Source: UBA987 sp002292105
Lineage (GTDB): Bacteria; Bacteroidota; Bacteroidia; NS11-12g; UBA9320
Direction of reading: 5' to 3'
Assembly: GCA_943846675.1 (NCBI GenBank)
Contig: OX044357.1
Location: forward strand, 310,001-374,000
Length of the DNA stretch: 64,000 bases
Notes under the pieces: generated by a model
The model's database searches: none
What the model saw: the letters and a program-made list of their open reading frames with translations, nothing else
Told to the model about the DNA's origin: nothing
In this document: positions 62,997 through 64,000 of the stretch, in pieces
How positions within the stretch are numbered: the stretch's first letter is position 1
How the letters are laid out: every line of letters starts with the position of its first letter
Program-made: the position numbers and the translations under genes

Positions 62997-63131
62997 TGTT
63001 CGACGTCAGCAAAAAGTGAACTTATAGGGGTTATGATTTAAGAGAGGGTTATTTAATATATTTATAACCTTTTAAATCAACCTTAATGGTAAACAAGAAA
63101 AGTACAAGTTCACTAATCAGTGACTTAAAAA
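62997..63131 (+). mobile_element. IS3-family element copy 3, first 135 bp
   Basis: Starts at TGTTCGACG and is identical for 135 bases to 62494-62628 and to the reverse complement of 53341-53475, ending at ACTTAAAAAG within OrfA, where the next IS begins. Confidence 0.8.
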
Positions 63132-64000
63132 GTGTAAGTCGTCAAACTAATGTTTACCAGAGATAGTCAAAATTAAGTCATAAATTTAATCTTTGCAACA
63201 GGTGTTGCTTTCTTCTTTTTTTCATTGTTTTTAGTTTAATTAAATGTCTTTGATCTAATATCTCTTGGCTGCGTCCAAAGTACACGTCTGCTGGTGTTAG
63301 GTTTTGCAGTGATTCATGATACCGTTCATTGTTGTAATACTCAACAAACTCTTCAAGTCTGTTTGTCAAATCACCAGGTAAATAATAATTTTCAAGTTTC
63401 ACCACATTTTTCATTGACCTGTGCCAACGTTCTATCTTCCCCTGAGTCTGCGGATGCATTGGTCTTCCGCGAACATGACTCATTCCTTTGTCTTGAATAT
63501 ATTTAGCAAGTTCTGAACTGATGTAGCAAGAACCGTTATCACTCAGCAGTCTCGGACTATTGTTCTTGTCTAGGCCAGCTTTTTCTAAAGCACTGTCAAG
63601 TGATCTGGTCACATCATCTGTCTTCATATTAGAACATAACTCCCAGTGTACAATATATCGGCTATAATCGTCTAAAATGGTGGATAGGTAATACCAACCC
63701 CATCCAACTATTTTAAAGTATGTAAAATCAGTTTGCCACATTTGGTTTACATGAGTAGTTTTATCCTTGAACTCATCCGCAGCTCTCATTACAATATATG
63801 CTGGAGAAGTGATAAGCCCTCTTGATTTAAGGATCCGATACACACTGCTCTCAGAGATAAAGTATTGCTTTTGGTCAATCATTCTGTGGGCAAGTTCCCT
63901 TGGAGATAGTTCTGGAACCTCTAAAGCAAGCTCAACCACTTCATTTCGAACTTGGTCAGGTATTCGGTTCCACTGACTATTGGCGTTACGTTTTTTAGGA
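63132..64000 (-). mobile_element. Different IS3-family element, partial at the right edge
   Basis: Begins at a terminus TGTAAGTCGTCAAAC (63132) and carries a transposase on the minus strand to the window edge. Sequence differs from copy A but belongs to the same family. Confidence 0.8.
63178..64000 (-). CDS. IS3-family transposase OrfB, partial (5' end outside window)
   Basis: At least 273 residues. The DDE core is complete: WQTDFTYFKIVGWGWYY, LLSDNGSCYISSELAK and HPQTQGKIERWHRSMKN. It is clearly related to OrfB of copy A (same motifs, many substitutions) but is a separate element. The start lies beyond 64000; the frame is open to the edge (PKKRNANSQWNRIP). It is inserted inside copy 3 of the first IS. 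Confidence 0.9.
   Translation of the reverse strand, partial: PKKRNANSQWNRIPDQVRNEVVELALEVPELSPRELAHRMIDQKQYFISESSVYRILKSRGLITSPAYIVMRAADEFKDKTTHVNQMWQTDFTYFKIVGWGWYYLSTILDDYSRYIVHWELCSNMKTDDVTRSLDSALEKAGLDKNNSPRLLSDNGSCYISSELAKYIQDKGMSHVRGRPMHPQTQGKIERWHRSMKNVVKLENYYLPGDLTNRLEEFVEYYNNERYHESLQNLTPADVYFGRSQEILDQRHLIKLKTMKKRRKQHLLQRLNL

Overview
The window is a chromosomal segment of a Bacteroidota bacterium, most likely Flavobacteriales or a close relative. Evidence for this: two secreted proteins with type IX secretion (T9SS) C-terminal sorting domains, a PorV/PorQ-type and a PorT-type outer membrane protein, a bacterial geranylgeranylglyceryl-phosphate synthase, a class II (B12) ribonucleotide reductase, and repeated promoter elements of the Bacteroidota type (TAnnTTTG, with an upstream TTTG in the best cases). 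Base composition is AT-rich and genes are dense, often in short operons with TAATG or ATGA stop/start overlaps. The genus cannot be fixed from the sequence.

Layout. 1-9.4 kb: truncated secreted caspase-fold protease, a DksA/TraR-SprT pair, secreted papain-like protease, mscL, MFS exporter, GGGP synthase, nrdJ. 9.5-16.3 kb: T9SS-secreted adhesin-like protein, psd/glutamate dehydrogenase operon, cdsA/CPBP protease operon, dusB. 16.3-20.3 kb: a GH3-family gene whose 5' end lies in an array of palindromic repeats, followed by a ~330 bp element with inverted ends, trhO and an LEA-like protein. 20.3-26.7 kb: MBOAT acyltransferase with its SGNH-like partner, two tandem paralogous thioredoxin-fold proteins, an alkyltransferase-like protein. 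26.7-34.1 kb: an amber-interrupted lipoprotein gene, the infB-nusA-rimP operon with a terminator-like hairpin in its leader, and an ABC1 kinase/TetR pair. 34.2-38.9 kb: cold-shock protein, Rieske-like lipoprotein, 3-hydroxyacyl-CoA dehydrogenase, PorV-like protein, AcpH-like protein and a TGA-interrupted DUF4468 gene. 39-50 kb: a 58-residue zinc-ribbon protein, a VWA-AAA+ pair, a large repeat T9SS protein, LytTR regulator, HscA-like chaperone, lytic transglycosylase, DUF4197. 50.2-53.5 kb: initiator tRNA, tyrosine integrase and a complete IS3-family element. 53.5-62.3 kb: mnmE, LOG protein, sodium symporter, LysM glucosaminidase, DsbD-like reductase, phosphopantetheinyl transferase, dcd. 62.3-64 kb: an adenylate cyclase remnant cut off by a stack of nested insertion sequences.

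Core functions are housekeeping: translation (rimP, nusA, infB, initiator tRNA, mnmE, dusB, trhO), phospholipid synthesis (psd, cdsA, GGGP synthase), nucleotide supply (nrdJ, dcd) and envelope maintenance. The unusual content is the palindromic-repeat array running into a coding frame, the inverted-end element beside it, two genes interrupted by single in-frame stops, promoter boxes placed so close to start codons that leaderless mRNAs are likely, and the layered IS insertions at the right edge. I found no CRISPR array, rRNA or recognisable defence system.
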